Source: Sphingomonas sp. Leaf407 (GTDB taxonomy: Bacteria > Pseudomonadota > Alphaproteobacteria > Sphingomonadales > Sphingomonadaceae). Taken from it: a stretch of DNA of 64,000 nt. The stretch spans positions 62,001 to 126,000 of the forward strand of contig NZ_LMQO01000004.1 in NCBI RefSeq assembly GCF_001425385.1. Direction: 5' to 3'. Below, piece after piece: positions 1 through 8,408 of the stretch; position 1 is the first letter of the stretch, and the number at the start of each line of letters is the position of its first letter. The translations under genes and the position numbers were made by a program. The notes under the pieces were generated by a model, which was given only the letters and a program-made list of their open reading frames with translations, did not search any database and was not told where the DNA came from.

Positions 1-402
1 CAGGCGCTGGCGGAAGGATGGGTGCTGCACCTCGACACCGACGAACGGCCCGACGACGCGCTGCTCGGCGCGCTCGGCTGGCTGACGGCGGCGGCCGATC
101 GCGACGGTCTGTGCGCGCTGGGCCTCGCCCGGCGCAATCTGGTCGACGGGGTGCAATCGGCGCTGTGGCCCGACATTCAGTACCGGCTGGTGCGCAGCGA
201 CATCCGCTTCGCCGGCCGGGTCCACGAACGCCCCGACGTACCGTTCGAGCGGACCTCGCTGGCGCTGACCGGCGCGATCGATCACCGGCTCGACCGCACC
301 CGCGTACTCGCACGATCGAAAGTCTATGAGGCGATGTCCGCCGGGGCCGGCCGCCCGACCGATGAAGCCGCCTTGCTCCGCCCGTTCACCGCCGCGACAT
401 AA
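1..402 (+). CDS. Glycosyltransferase, GT2-like, 3' part (5' end outside window)
   Basis: The reading frame is open from the first base of the window, so the true start lies upstream and only about 133 C-terminal residues are visible. The visible part begins with EGWVLHLDTDERPDD, which resembles the GT2 region that places a DxD-type acidic pair after a WVLxLDxDE motif. The family transfers a sugar from a nucleotide donor. The 3' end overlaps the convergent GT4 gene by 79 bases, so one of the two C-termini may be a run-on. It sits at the edge of a glycosyltransferase cluster. Family assignment is moderate because the N-terminal nucleotide-binding half cannot be seen. Confidence 0.6.
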   Translation, partial: QALAEGWVLHLDTDERPDDALLGALGWLTAAADRDGLCALGLARRNLVDGVQSALWPDIQYRLVRSDIRFAGRVHERPDVPFERTSLALTGAIDHRLDRTRVLARSKVYEAMSAGAGRPTDEAALLRPFTAAT

Positions 403-1544
403 ACCGCCGCCGTCTCCGTCGCCAGGCTCGTCCGGGTGAAGCGCCCCGCCGCCACCCGCGCCGCCGCCGACAGGGCGGCGCGCAACCCGCCGTCGCGCAG
501 CATCCGCCGCAACACGTCGCCTAGCGCCAGCGCCGTGCAATTCTCCGCCAGCAGCCCCGCGCCGCTGTCGCCGACGAACAACCGCGCGCTCGGGTCCTCG
601 CCACACGCCGCGATCGGCCGGGCGAACATCATCGCCTCCTGATACACCAGCCCGAAACTTTCGTAGCGCGACGGCGCGACCACCATGTCCGCCGCCGCCA
701 GTTGCGCGTGCAGCGTGTCATCGTCGACGCGGTGAAAGGAATCGATCCGGCGCAGCGCCGCCGGCGGCAGTCCGTCCAGTTCGTGGCGATGCAGCCCGAT
801 CACCGTCAGCCGAAAATCGGGCAGCTCCCCCGCATCGGCCTCCGCCGCCAATGCGGGCAGCGCGCCGATCAGCGCATCGGTCCCTTTACGCGGTTCGTTG
901 CGCCCGACGAACAGCATCCGCAGAATGTCGTTGCCCGGCGGATAGGATGCCGCCTGCCCCGCCGCGACGATCGCGGGGTCGAGGCTCAGGCCGACCACCG
1001 CATGACCCGGCCCCGGCGGTGCCGTGCGGTACAGCGCGGCGATCTTCGCGCCATGCGCCGCGGTATTGGAGATGAGCCCCGCCGAGGCGCGCGCCGCCAC
1101 CGCCTCCACCATCACCGCCCCCCGCCGATCGATCCGGTCGCGCAAGGTTACGGGCGGGGCGGCGCTGGTCGCGACCGGCGTGGAATTGCGCGTGACATAG
1201 GGCACCGGCCCGGTCAGTGCGATCCATAGCCCCGGCGCATACCAGTTCGTCCCCTCGACCACGTCGAACGGGCGTTCGGCATGCAGCCGCCGCACCGTCC
1301 CCGCGATCATCGCCGGGCCGCACAAATGGCCGATGCCGGGCCAGCGCCGCAGCCATGCCAGCCAGCCGCCGCCGCCTGCGCCGACCACCTCGACCGCGCC
1401 GTCGCGCTCGCGCCCCGACCGGTCCATCGTCACGACGCGCACGTCATGCCCCGCCCCGGCCAGCGCCTGCGCGATCTCGCGCGCGGCGCGCGACAGGCCG
1501 CTCTTCTCGGGCGGATAGGCCCAGGTGACGATGCCGATCCTCAT
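324..1544 (-). CDS. Glycosyltransferase family 4 (GT-B fold)
   Basis: A 406-residue protein opening with RIGIVTWAYPPEKSG, the usual N-terminal strand and glycine loop of GT4 enzymes. The C-terminal half has LFVGRNEPRKGTDALI and then VVAPSRYESFGLVYQEAM, matching the E-x7-E-type donor-binding motif of the family. It should transfer a sugar from a nucleotide donor in the cytoplasm; donor and acceptor cannot be read from sequence. Its ATG overlaps the stop of the upstream GT4 gene as ATGA (1541-1544), so the two are translationally coupled and probably act in one pathway. Length is normal for the family. Confidence 0.85.
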   Translation of the reverse strand: MRIGIVTWAYPPEKSGLSRAAREIAQALAGAGHDVRVVTMDRSGRERDGAVEVVGAGGGGWLAWLRRWPGIGHLCGPAMIAGTVRRLHAERPFDVVEGTNWYAPGLWIALTGPVPYVTRNSTPVATSAAPPVTLRDRIDRRGAVMVEAVAARASAGLISNTAAHGAKIAALYRTAPPGPGHAVVGLSLDPAIVAAGQAASYPPGNDILRMLFVGRNEPRKGTDALIGALPALAAEADAGELPDFRLTVIGLHRHELDGLPPAALRRIDSFHRVDDDTLHAQLAAADMVVAPSRYESFGLVYQEAMMFARPIAACGEDPSARLFVGDSGAGLLAENCTALALGDVLRRMLRDGGLRAALSAAARVAAGRFTRTSLATETAAVYVAAVNGRSKAASSVGRPAPADIAS

Positions 1545-2590
1545 TTGAGCGCGATCAACTGGCGGTAGAGCGCGACATAGTCCTCGGCCATCCGCCGGGC
1601 GGTGAACCGCGCCTCGAAGCGTTCGCGCACCCGCGCCCGGTCGAGCGTTTCGATCCGCTCCAAGGCGGCGACCGCCTCGTCCTCGCTGCCGACGACGAAG
1701 CCGGTAACGCCCTGCTCCACCACCTCACGCGCGCTGCCCCGGTCCCATGCGATCACCGGCGTGCCGCACGCCATCGCCTCGATCATCACCAGCCCGAACG
1801 GCTCGGGCCAGTCGATCGGGAAGAGCAGCGCCGCCGCCTCGCCCAGCAGCGCCTGTTTGGCGCGGTCGTCGACCTCGCCGACATGCACCGCATCGTCGCC
1901 CAGCAGCGGCGCGACGCTGTCGGCGAAATAGCGCGGGTTGCCGACGTCGATCCCCCCGGCCAGCCGGATCGGTCGCCCGGCGGCACGCGCGACGCGGATC
2001 GCGACGTCGGGCCGTTTCTGGTCGGTCATCCGCCCGATGAAGGCGACGCCGCGCCCGCCCGGCCCTGCCCGGAACCGTTCGGGCGGAATGCCGTGGTGGA
2101 CGATGCCGGCGCGGTTCGACCGGGGCAGGTCGCGCGCCTGCGCCGCCGAGATCGCCGCGACCGGCAGCTCGGGAAAGCTGCGAAAGAACAATTGCCGGTC
2201 CAGCTCGTCCAGCCGCCAGTGGACCGTCGTCAGGCTGCACCCGATCCGGTCGCCTAGCACCGCCGCATGGGCGAACTCGCCGTGGCAATGCACCATGTCG
2301 AACCGGTCGAGATAGCGCCGCAGGATGCCGAGCTGCGCCGCCTCCAGCGCGGCGGGAACCCCCGGCGCGACCGGCCCATGATGCTGTTCCAGCGTGCGCA
2401 GGCTGGGGTGCGCCGACAAATGCCGCGCGGTGGTGATGCTGTCCGACGGCGCGATCAGCGTCACGTCATGGCCCATCGCCACCAATGTCTCGGTCAGGTC
2501 GGACACGACCCGTTCGGTCCCGCCGGTCCGGCCCGGCGGGGTGGGGTAGATCACCGGGGCGAGCTGCGCGATGCGTAAAGGGACGGGCAT
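1541..2590 (-). CDS. Glycosyltransferase family 4 (GT-B fold)
   Basis: A 349-residue GT4 enzyme. I chose the ATG at 2590 (PVPLRIAQLAPVIYPTPPGR) because the GT4 N-terminal strand starts there; the frame extends about 56 codons upstream with no family-like sequence and would run into the divergent gene's leader. Later motifs include GVAFIGRMTDQKRPDVAI and PEPFGLVMIEAMACGTPVIA, the GT4 donor-site signature. It is divergent from the sucrose-phosphate synthase-like gene, with starts 82 bases apart, which suggests a shared control region. It is coupled to the downstream GT4 by a 4-base overlap. Confidence 0.85.
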   Translation of the reverse strand: MPVPLRIAQLAPVIYPTPPGRTGGTERVVSDLTETLVAMGHDVTLIAPSDSITTARHLSAHPSLRTLEQHHGPVAPGVPAALEAAQLGILRRYLDRFDMVHCHGEFAHAAVLGDRIGCSLTTVHWRLDELDRQLFFRSFPELPVAAISAAQARDLPRSNRAGIVHHGIPPERFRAGPGGRGVAFIGRMTDQKRPDVAIRVARAAGRPIRLAGGIDVGNPRYFADSVAPLLGDDAVHVGEVDDRAKQALLGEAAALLFPIDWPEPFGLVMIEAMACGTPVIAWDRGSAREVVEQGVTGFVVGSEDEAVAALERIETLDRARVRERFEARFTARRMAEDYVALYRQLIALK

Positions 2591-2672
2591 TCCACGGGCG
2601 GAACCATCCGCCTGCGCGACGGTTCCGTCAGGGTGGTCCCAACACCACGTATTTAAACGGGAAAGTTCCGTA

Positions 2673-4742
2673 ATGTTCATCCTACATCTTGCGTTGCAGG
2701 GCTGTCTTCGTGCGCGCGAGGTGGAATATGGCGTTACGGCCGACACCGGCGGCCACATCCGCTACCTGCTCGATCTGGTCACGGCCGGCGGGCGGCATCC
2801 CGACATCGAACGGCAGGAAATCGTTACCCGCGCGTTTCGCGGCGGTCCGGCAGGCGAGGGCTATTGGCGCGCGGTCGAATCGATCGATGCGACGACCCGC
2901 CTCGTCCGCCTGCGCTCGGCGAGCGATGCCTATATGGCCAAGGAAGCGCTATGGGGCGAACATGAAACCACGGTCGATGCGCTCGTCGCCCATATCGCGA
3001 CGCTCGACCGCCGGCCCGACCTGATCCATGCCCATTATGCCGATGCCGGCGCGGTGGCGGCGGCGATCAAGGACCGGCTCGGCATCCCCTATCTGTTCAC
3101 CGCCCATTCGCTCGGCCGGGTCAAGCGGACTGCGTTCGGCACCGATTGCGCCGAGACGCAGGGAATCGACCGCCGCATCGCGATCGAGGACCGCGCGATC
3201 GCCGGGGCCGCCGCGATCATCGCCTCCTCGCGCGACGAGGCGGAGGTGCAGTACGCCGGCTATCCGAGCTACGATCCCGGCCGCATCCGCATCATCCCGC
3301 CGGGCAGCGATCTCGCGCTGTTCGCCGGCACCTGCACCGATACGCTGGTCGACGCCCGGATCGACCGGTTCCTCGCCGATCCGACCAAGCCCGCGATCCT
3401 CGCCATCGCCCGGCCGGTCAGCAAGAAGAACCTCGCCGCCCTCGTCCATGCCTATGGCCGGTGCCCCGCGCTGCAGACCGCCGCGAACCTCGTCATCGTC
3501 GCCGGCACCCGCGACGATCCGCGCAGCCTCGAACCCGAACTCGCCGGCAACATGGCCGAACTGTTCGCGCTGATCGACCGCTACGACCTGTACGGATCGG
3601 TAGCACTTCCCAAGAGTCACGCCCCGCACGAAGTCCCGGCGATCTATGCCTATGCCCGCGCGCGGCGCGGCGTGTTCGTCAACCCCGCGCTCAACGAACC
3701 GTTCGGCCTGACGCTGCTCGAAGCCGCCGCCTCGGGCCTGCCGTTGGTCGCGACCGACAGCGGCGGGCCGAACGACATCATCGAAGGCTGCGGCAACGGC
3801 ATCCTCGTCGATCCGCGCGATCCGCATGCCATCGGTCAGGCGGTGCTGAAAATCCTCTCCGACGACATGCTGTGGGACCGGTATTCGCAGGCCGGGGCGG
3901 TCGCGGCACGGCTGTACGACTGGGACGGCCATGTCGAACGCTATGTCGAACTGGCGCAGGCGGTCATCGCCCCGCCGGCCCCGGTGATGGAGTCGCCGCG
4001 TCTGCTGCTCGTCTCCGACATCGACAACACGCTGCTCGGCGAGGCGGAGGCCGCCGCCGCGTTCAACCTGTGGCACGGCGACCAGCGCGACATGGCGTTC
4101 GGCATCGCCACCGGCCGCAGCCTGCACAGCGCGCTGGCGATCCTCGCGCAGAACCATGTCGCGCCGCCCGCCGTCATGATTACCTCGGTCGGATCGGAAA
4201 TCTACCACCGCGTCCACGGCGGCGTCTATGCCCGCGACGATGCGTGGACCCGGCGGATCGACGCCGGCTGGGACCGCGCTGCCATCGCGCGGCTGCTCGC
4301 CACCGTCGACCATCTCCGCCCGCAAAGCCCGCTCGAACAGCGCAGCCACAAGCTCAGCTATTTCACCGGCGGCGAGGCGGACATCACCGAACGGGTGCGC
4401 GACCTGCTCGCCGCCGCCGGCGTCACCGCCTCGGTGATCCACAGCCACAACCGCTATCTCGACGTGCTGCCGCTCGCCGCGTCGAAGGGTACAGCGGTCG
4501 AATATGTCCGTCAGCATCATGGCCTGCGCCCCGATCAGGTGATCGTCGCGGGCGACAGCGGCAATGACGTCGAGATGCTGCGCGCCTGCGCCCGATCGAT
4601 CATCGTCGGCAATTATTCGGATGGACTGGCGGAGCGCGCCGACCTCGCGCACAGCTATGTCGCGCGGACCGGCTATGCGTTCGGCATCATGGAAGGCGTC
4701 GCCCATTTCCGCGCGCAACCCGACCGGCGGCTGATCGCGTGA
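2673..4742 (+). CDS. Sucrose-phosphate synthase-like GT4 fused to a HAD phosphatase
   Basis: A 689-residue two-domain protein. Residues 1 to about 430 are a GT4 domain of the sucrose-phosphate synthase type: HLALQGCLRAREVEYG near the start, YADAGAVAA, and NEPFGLTLLEAAASG near residue 342. From about residue 443 there is a HAD domain with the DxDxT nucleophile motif as DIDNT and the acidic motif GDSGNDVEML near residue 627, as in sucrose-6-phosphate phosphatases. The likely reaction is UDP-glucose plus fructose-6-phosphate to sucrose-6-phosphate, followed by dephosphorylation; a related glycoside such as mannosylfructose is possible. I chose the ATG at 2673 because homology begins there; 34 further in-frame codons upstream look non-coding. 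It overlaps the next GT2 gene by GTGA. Confidence 0.8.
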   Translation: MFILHLALQGCLRAREVEYGVTADTGGHIRYLLDLVTAGGRHPDIERQEIVTRAFRGGPAGEGYWRAVESIDATTRLVRLRSASDAYMAKEALWGEHETTVDALVAHIATLDRRPDLIHAHYADAGAVAAAIKDRLGIPYLFTAHSLGRVKRTAFGTDCAETQGIDRRIAIEDRAIAGAAAIIASSRDEAEVQYAGYPSYDPGRIRIIPPGSDLALFAGTCTDTLVDARIDRFLADPTKPAILAIARPVSKKNLAALVHAYGRCPALQTAANLVIVAGTRDDPRSLEPELAGNMAELFALIDRYDLYGSVALPKSHAPHEVPAIYAYARARRGVFVNPALNEPFGLTLLEAAASGLPLVATDSGGPNDIIEGCGNGILVDPRDPHAIGQAVLKILSDDMLWDRYSQAGAVAARLYDWDGHVERYVELAQAVIAPPAPVMESPRLLLVSDIDNTLLGEAEAAAAFNLWHGDQRDMAFGIATGRSLHSALAILAQNHVAPPAVMITSVGSEIYHRVHGGVYARDDAWTRRIDAGWDRAAIARLLATVDHLRPQSPLEQRSHKLSYFTGGEADITERVRDLLAAAGVTASVIHSHNRYLDVLPLAASKGTAVEYVRQHHGLRPDQVIVAGDSGNDVEMLRACARSIIVGNYSDGLAERADLAHSYVARTGYAFGIMEGVAHFRAQPDRRLIA

Positions 4743-5584
4743 TTTCGGTCTGCACGCTGGTGCGCGGCCGCGAGGGGCATCTTGCGCAGTTGCTTGCCGG
4801 CATCGCCCGCCAGACGCAGGCCCCGGACGAAGTCGTCATCGCGTACATGCAGGACGCCGCCCCCACCGGCCTGCCCGATCCCGGCGTGCGGGTGTGTGAG
4901 GTGTTCGTCCCCGGCGATCCGATGCCGCTCGCCCGCGCGCGCAACGCCGCCGCTGCCGCCGCAGAGGGCGACACGCTGATCTTTCTGGATGTGGACTGCA
5001 TCCCCTCGCCGACGCTGGTCGAACGCTATGCCGCCGTGCTGGCCGACGCGCCCGGCGTCTATCTCGGCGAAGTCCGCTATCTGCCGCCCGGCCCGGTCGA
5101 TCCGGCGGCGCTGCCGTACATCGGCCAGCGCCACCCCGCCAAGCCGGCGCTCGCCGACGCCGAGGTCCGCCCGGTGCCGAGCCACGGCGAACTCTGGGGC
5201 CTGTCGTTCGCCCTCCCCCGCAGCGCATGGGATGCGGCGGGCGGCATGGACGAGGGCTATGTCGGCTATGGGGCTGAGGAAACCGACTTCGCGTGGCGGC
5301 TCCACGCGGCGGGCGTGCCGATGGCATGGGTCGGCGGCGCGGTCGCATGGCATCAGCATCACGCGGTCCACGTCCCCCCGCTCCACCAGTTCGACCCGAT
5401 CCTGCGCAATGCCGCCCGCTTCCGCGAACGCTGGGGCCGGTGGTGCATGGACTATTGGCTCGGCCAGTTCGCGGATGCCGGACTTATCCGCTGGACCCCC
5501 GACGCGACCGCGATCGAACGCCTGCGCGACCCTACCCCTGCCGAGATCGCCGCCAGCCGGCGCTGGGATGCGTTGTTCAGTTAG
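4739..5584 (+). CDS. Glycosyltransferase family 2 (GT-A fold)
   Basis: A 281-residue GT2 enzyme that starts on GTG inside the stop of the upstream gene (GTGA, 4739-4742), so translation is coupled. The N-terminus ISVCTLVRGREGHLAQLL is the usual GT2 opening. FLDVDCIPSP near residue 82 carries the DxD metal-binding motif, and YVGYGAEETDFAWRLHAAG near residue 176 is the conserved ED region with the catalytic base. The protein resembles galactosyltransferase-like family members with a short C-terminal extension. It probably acts on the product of, or in parallel with, the sucrose-phosphate synthase-like enzyme; the substrate is unknown. Confidence 0.82.
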   Translation: MISVCTLVRGREGHLAQLLAGIARQTQAPDEVVIAYMQDAAPTGLPDPGVRVCEVFVPGDPMPLARARNAAAAAAEGDTLIFLDVDCIPSPTLVERYAAVLADAPGVYLGEVRYLPPGPVDPAALPYIGQRHPAKPALADAEVRPVPSHGELWGLSFALPRSAWDAAGGMDEGYVGYGAEETDFAWRLHAAGVPMAWVGGAVAWHQHHAVHVPPLHQFDPILRNAARFRERWGRWCMDYWLGQFADAGLIRWTPDATAIERLRDPTPAEIAASRRWDALFS

Positions 5585-5621
5585 CTGGGATCGGCATTCA
5601 GCCAGACGTTGGCTTTTGGTG

Positions 5622-5731
5622 GCTCCCCTCCCTGGAAGGGAGGGGTTGGGGGTGGGTCGGCCCGAGAGGAAACGTAAGCGCTCCACAACCGGCCAACCCA
5701 CCCCCACCCCCTCCCTTTCAGGGAGGGGAGC
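5622..5731. repeat. Palindromic repeat family A, copy 1 (C/G-run inverted repeat)
   Basis: An inverted repeat of about 41-base arms (5622-5662 and 5691-5731), each beginning or ending with CTCCCCTCCCT and carrying a run of the GGGTTGGGGGTGGG type. Four G-tracts at 5638-5656 fit a G-quadruplex pattern, and the right arm offers the same on the other strand. It fills the gap between the GT2 gene and the next membrane protein. The same element recurs at 49614-49721, and a half-length version at 60270-60297. Confidence 0.85.
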
Positions 5732-5860
5732 AGATTGGGAAGCCATTTCGTTAAATGTCGACCCGACCCAGGACCGAATCCACCAAATCTGCATGCCCGC
5801 TCGATACCCGCCGCACATCGTCCGCCTATCGTCCGATCGATCACGACGATGGAGGTTCCG

Positions 5861-6430
5861 ATGCGCACGGTCCGGCGACCCACCTTTCCCTGGCGGCTTC
5901 TCGGATGGGGCGGCCTTGCCGCGTTGTTGCTGTTGCCATGGGCGGCGGGCGCACCATGGACGCCGGCGGATTACGGCTTCGCCGCCGCGATGTTCGCCGC
6001 ACTCGGCGGGATGATCGAGCTGGCGGTGCGCACCTCGGGCAACCCCGCCTATCGCGCGGGCGCGATCGTCGCAATCGGCACCGCCTTCCTGCTGCTATGG
6101 AGCAACGCCGCGGTCGGCCTGCTCGGCGACGGGGATAATCCGGCCAATGCGATGTTCCTGATCGTCCTCGCCATCGCCATCCTCGGCGGGCTGTTCGTCC
6201 GGTTCGGCAGCGCCGGCATGGTCCGCGTGATGCAGGGCACCGCGCTTGCCCAGTTGCTTGCCGGCACGCTCGGCTGGACCTTGGGCTGGGCCGCGCCGGG
6301 CGGGCAGGGCGTGTATGAAGTCACGCTCGGCGTCGCCCTGTTCGGCACGCTCTGGCTGGTCGCCGCGGGATGCTTCGCCCGCGCCGCGCGTCACTCCGCC
6401 CAGAGCCGTACCGCCAGCCCTTCGATATAA
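5861..6430 (+). CDS. Hypothetical integral membrane protein
   Basis: A 189-residue protein with about five hydrophobic segments, including GWGGLAALLLLPWAAGA, AIVAIGTAFLLLW, MFLIVLAIAILGGLFV and TLGVALFGTLWLVAAG. I recognise no catalytic motif and no family. The start at 5861 is preferred because GGAGG lies at 5851-5855 with normal spacing; an in-frame ATG at 5849 is possible. The 3' end overlaps the convergent MurG-like gene by 40 bases. It may be an inner-membrane accessory of the glycosyltransferase cluster, but nothing in the sequence proves this. Confidence 0.65.
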   Translation: MRTVRRPTFPWRLLGWGGLAALLLLPWAAGAPWTPADYGFAAAMFAALGGMIELAVRTSGNPAYRAGAIVAIGTAFLLLWSNAAVGLLGDGDNPANAMFLIVLAIAILGGLFVRFGSAGMVRVMQGTALAQLLAGTLGWTLGWAAPGGQGVYEVTLGVALFGTLWLVAAGCFARAARHSAQSRTASPSI

Positions 6431-7491
6431 TCGGCGGCATGGGCGGCGGCGGCGGGATCGTACAGCGCCGCCAGCGCCGCAGGATCGAGCGCCTTCGCCG
6501 CGTCGAGCAGCCCGCGCCATGGGCTGAGTGACCCCGGCCAGCGGTGCAGCGCCACCGCCGCGCCGACCTCGGCCAGCCGGTCGGCCTTGCGCGTCTGTTC
6601 GGCGAAATAGCGCCATTCGGGCGCGCAGATATAGGGCCGGCCGACCCGCGCGATCTCGTGCACCGTATTGTCCCCGGCCGACGCGATGACGACGTCGGCT
6701 GCCGCGATATGATCGGTGACGTTCGCGACCCAGCCCTTCTCCACCAGATTGCCGAAGTCGGTTTCATGCCCCTCGCGGTGGACCGGTCCGATCACCAGCC
6801 ACAGCGCGTCCGGCACCGCCCGCGCCGCCATCGTCAGCGGCGCATAGGGCGTCCCCGCCCCGCCCCCGCCGGTGAGCACCAGTACGACCTCGCGGTTCGG
6901 ATCGATCCCCAGCCTTGCCCGCGCCTCGGCTTTCGATGGCACCGGATCGGTCGTGGTACACAGGCCGCCGGTGTAGCAGGTCTTGGCCCGCGCCCAGTCG
7001 GGGAAATCATCCTGCTCGATGCCCTCATCGAACGGCGCCAGCAAGCCAACGCACGCCTGATAGGCACCGAGATGCCCCGGATCGGTCCGGTCGCCGTGCA
7101 TGCGGATCTTGATCGCCGGCACGCTCGCGATCCGCGCCATCAGCGCGATCTCTGCCGACACGTCGACCACGAACAGCGCAGGGCCGACATCGTCGAGATG
7201 GTCGAGGATCGTGCGCATCGTTCGCCGCGTCGCCGCGACGCCCAAGGGTACGCAATGCAGCACCTCGGGCGTCGGCTGGTCGAACAGCGCAGCGGTGGGC
7301 ACCGGCGCGCCGATCATGTTGGGCAGTTCGATCAGCTCGATCGGCCGGTCGAACCCGTCGAACAGGTCGGGCCGCGCACACAGGATCGTCACGCGCCGTT
7401 CGGGCGGCAGTTCGCGGATGATCGCCATCGCGCGATTGGCGTGTCCGCGCCCTTGATGATGGATGAAGAAGGTGATCGGCCGTGTCGTCAT
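6391..7491 (-). CDS. MurG-like (GT-B) glycosyltransferase
   Basis: A 366-residue GT-B protein. The N-terminus ITFFIHHQGRGHANRAMAI has the glycine-rich HxxGRGHxxR loop seen in MurG-like and related UDP-sugar transferases. The C-terminal half has VLVLTGGGGAGTPYAPL and then VVIASAGDNTVHEIARVGRP, the donor-binding S/GxNTxxE region. The start at 7491 follows a GGGGGAT ribosome site; 38 further in-frame codons upstream lack family features. It should be a peripheral inner-membrane enzyme adding a sugar to a lipid or small acceptor. It is not MurG itself, since no cell-wall genes are nearby. Confidence 0.75.
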   Translation of the reverse strand: MTTRPITFFIHHQGRGHANRAMAIIRELPPERRVTILCARPDLFDGFDRPIELIELPNMIGAPVPTAALFDQPTPEVLHCVPLGVAATRRTMRTILDHLDDVGPALFVVDVSAEIALMARIASVPAIKIRMHGDRTDPGHLGAYQACVGLLAPFDEGIEQDDFPDWARAKTCYTGGLCTTTDPVPSKAEARARLGIDPNREVVLVLTGGGGAGTPYAPLTMAARAVPDALWLVIGPVHREGHETDFGNLVEKGWVANVTDHIAAADVVIASAGDNTVHEIARVGRPYICAPEWRYFAEQTRKADRLAEVGAAVALHRWPGSLSPWRGLLDAAKALDPAALAALYDPAAAAHAADYIEGLAVRLWAE

Positions 7492-7633
7492 ATATCCCCC
7501 GGAGAACCCGACTATCGACAGCGGCGTACGCTGCGTTCCGGCCGGGGAACCCTTGTTCGCACCCGGCGTATCCCGCATAGCTAAGTTATTGCGGTAGCGC
7601 AACAATTTCCGATTCGATCGCTAGGAATTACCC

Positions 7634-8404
7634 ATGTCCGAACGCTGGACCAGCCCCCGTCCCGGCCTGTCGCTGCTTCGGCGTGGGCACGCCCCGATCC
7701 GGGCGATCCAGGTCTATGGACAACGCTGTTCGGGCACCAACGTGCTGATCCGCTCGATCGAGGCGAACCTCGGGGCCGCCGCCTTTACGGAAAGCTGCGG
7801 TTTCAAACACTGGTTCGTCCCCGAACAGGTGTTGTTCCCGCGCGACGTGATGGTGCTGGTGATCGCGCGCGATCCCGTAGACTGGGTGCGCAGCCTGCAC
7901 CGCCAGCCATGGCACGCCCATCCCGATCTCAAGGCGCTCGGCTTCTCCGACTTCATCCGCGCGCCATGGCACAGCTATTGGGACCAGGAATTCTGGGGGG
8001 TCGACGCCGACCATCCGGTGCTGGGGCGCGAGATGCTGCACGAACGCTGCCCCGTGACCGGCGACCGGTTCGCCAACCCGCTCGCCAAGCGGACCGCGAA
8101 GCTGCGCCATTGGAGCGAGCTTGGCGACCGCGCGCATCATGTCGCGCTGCTCGGGCAGGATGCGTTCCTTGCCGATCCGCAGGGGGTGATCGACGATTTG
8201 GCGGCTGCGACCGGCCTCACCCGCAGCGGACCCTTCGTGTCGCACGACAGCTACAAGGGGCAGGGTTTCCGCAAGTTCGTGCCGACCCGCTACGATCGGG
8301 TATCGGACGCCGACCTCGCCCATATCCACGCATGGCTCGACCCCGAGGTAGAGGCGCGCTTCGGCTTCGACATTCCCGCGCTTCAGGCACAGGCCGCCGA
8401 ATAA
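7634..8404 (+). CDS. Sulfotransferase-like P-loop protein
   Basis: A 256-residue soluble protein. Near residue 31 it has QVYGQRCSGTNVLIRSIEAN, which looks like the 5' phosphosulfate-binding loop of PAPS-dependent sulfotransferases. VLVIARDPVDWVRSLHR near residue 75 matches their 3'-phosphate-binding RxPxxWxxS segment. The likely role is transfer of sulfate, or a similar group, to a carbohydrate or other metabolite. A ribosome site AGGAATT precedes the ATG. It stands alone between two genes on the opposite strand, and no PAPS-synthesis gene is in the window. The acceptor is unknown, and the family call rests on two motifs. Confidence 0.6.
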   Translation: MSERWTSPRPGLSLLRRGHAPIRAIQVYGQRCSGTNVLIRSIEANLGAAAFTESCGFKHWFVPEQVLFPRDVMVLVIARDPVDWVRSLHRQPWHAHPDLKALGFSDFIRAPWHSYWDQEFWGVDADHPVLGREMLHERCPVTGDRFANPLAKRTAKLRHWSELGDRAHHVALLGQDAFLADPQGVIDDLAAATGLTRSGPFVSHDSYKGQGFRKFVPTRYDRVSDADLAHIHAWLDPEVEARFGFDIPALQAQAAE

Positions 8405-8408
8405 ACGA

